This document shows positions 63,958-64,000 of a stretch of 64,000 bases of DNA, one piece after another. The notes beneath the pieces were generated by a model. The model saw nothing but the letters and a program-made list of their open reading frames with translations. It made no database searches and was not told the DNA's origin. Made by a program: the position numbers and the translations under genes. Each line of letters begins with the position of its first letter. Position 1 is the first letter of the stretch. The stretch spans positions 1,860,001 through 1,924,000 of the forward strand of contig NZ_JAGF01000001.1 in NCBI RefSeq assembly GCF_000526515.1, read 5' to 3'. The stretch comes from Cellulomonas sp. KRMCY2. GTDB lineage: Bacteria > Actinomycetota > Actinomycetes > Actinomycetales > Cellulomonadaceae.

Positions 63958-64000
63958 GGCGCTCGCTCGACCCTGAGGCGATCGCTCAGCCCTGAGGCGC
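63953..64000. repeat. 19-bp tandem repeat running off the right edge
   Basis: CCTGAGGCG recurs at 63953, 63972 and 63991 within a 19-bp unit (CCTGAGGCGATCGCTCAGC in the clearest copy). The unit is nearly self-complementary around GCGATCGC. It starts at the SGNH stop codon and continues beyond the window. It may serve as a terminator or be a slippage array. Confidence 0.6.

Overview
The window is high-G+C actinobacterial DNA. GlnR, a WhiB-type Fe-S protein, a Crp/GlxR-type regulator, ClpC1-type ClpC, DUF2516 and DUF4177 proteins, shared-ATPase style sugar importers and many leaderless-type starts (TAnnnT 5-7 nt before the start codon) point to a soil or plant-polymer actinomycete. A Cellulomonadaceae-like organism is my best guess; this is inference from gene content, not a database match.

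1-6760 is an accessory island. From the left it holds a lactococcin-972-type bacteriocin gene with a lipoprotein and a cut-off adaptor-like secretion gene, a decayed IS21-type transposase, a frameshifted ECF sigma factor with its membrane partner, an unrecognised HTH protein, an excisionase and a tyrosine integrase. The integrase ends 87 bp from the 3' end of tRNA-Pro(CGG), the presumed attachment gene. The island runs off the left edge.

6883-29151 is core-like: metallophosphoesterase and class A PBP, whiB, DUF4177, ridA, crp, nth, glnR, DsrE-like, nitrobindin-like, ygfZ, a GGDEF protein, asparaginase, dtd, aldo/keto reductase, macrodomain protein, TetR plus hydrolase, clpC and a serine hydrolase. 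Tandem repeats sit at several gene junctions.

29141-38602 is an amino-sugar island: nagA diverges from a ROK regulator followed by an ABC solute-binding lipoprotein, two permeases, a ROK kinase, nagB, a membrane protein and a second nagB. The second nagB carries a duplicated kinase tail in front of it. Together the genes give uptake, phosphorylation, deacetylation and deamination of GlcNAc or chitobiose. No transporter ATPase is present, so a shared MsiK-type subunit encoded elsewhere is likely.

38622-46056 is mixed metabolism: trmL, aldo/keto reductase, hydrolase, SDR, AEC and MFS transporters, and a lactate-oxidase-family flavoprotein.

46057-63957 is a second carbohydrate region: a solute-binding protein, two permeases, a small membrane protein, two Gfo/Idh oxidoreductases, a PmoA-like (DUF6807) protein, a GH112 phosphorylase, an internally deleted glycosidase remnant and a LacI regulator. 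After recQ come an SDR, a large FAD oxidoreductase and an SGNH hydrolase. Six LacI-type operator-like palindromes lie before these units and suggest one regulon.
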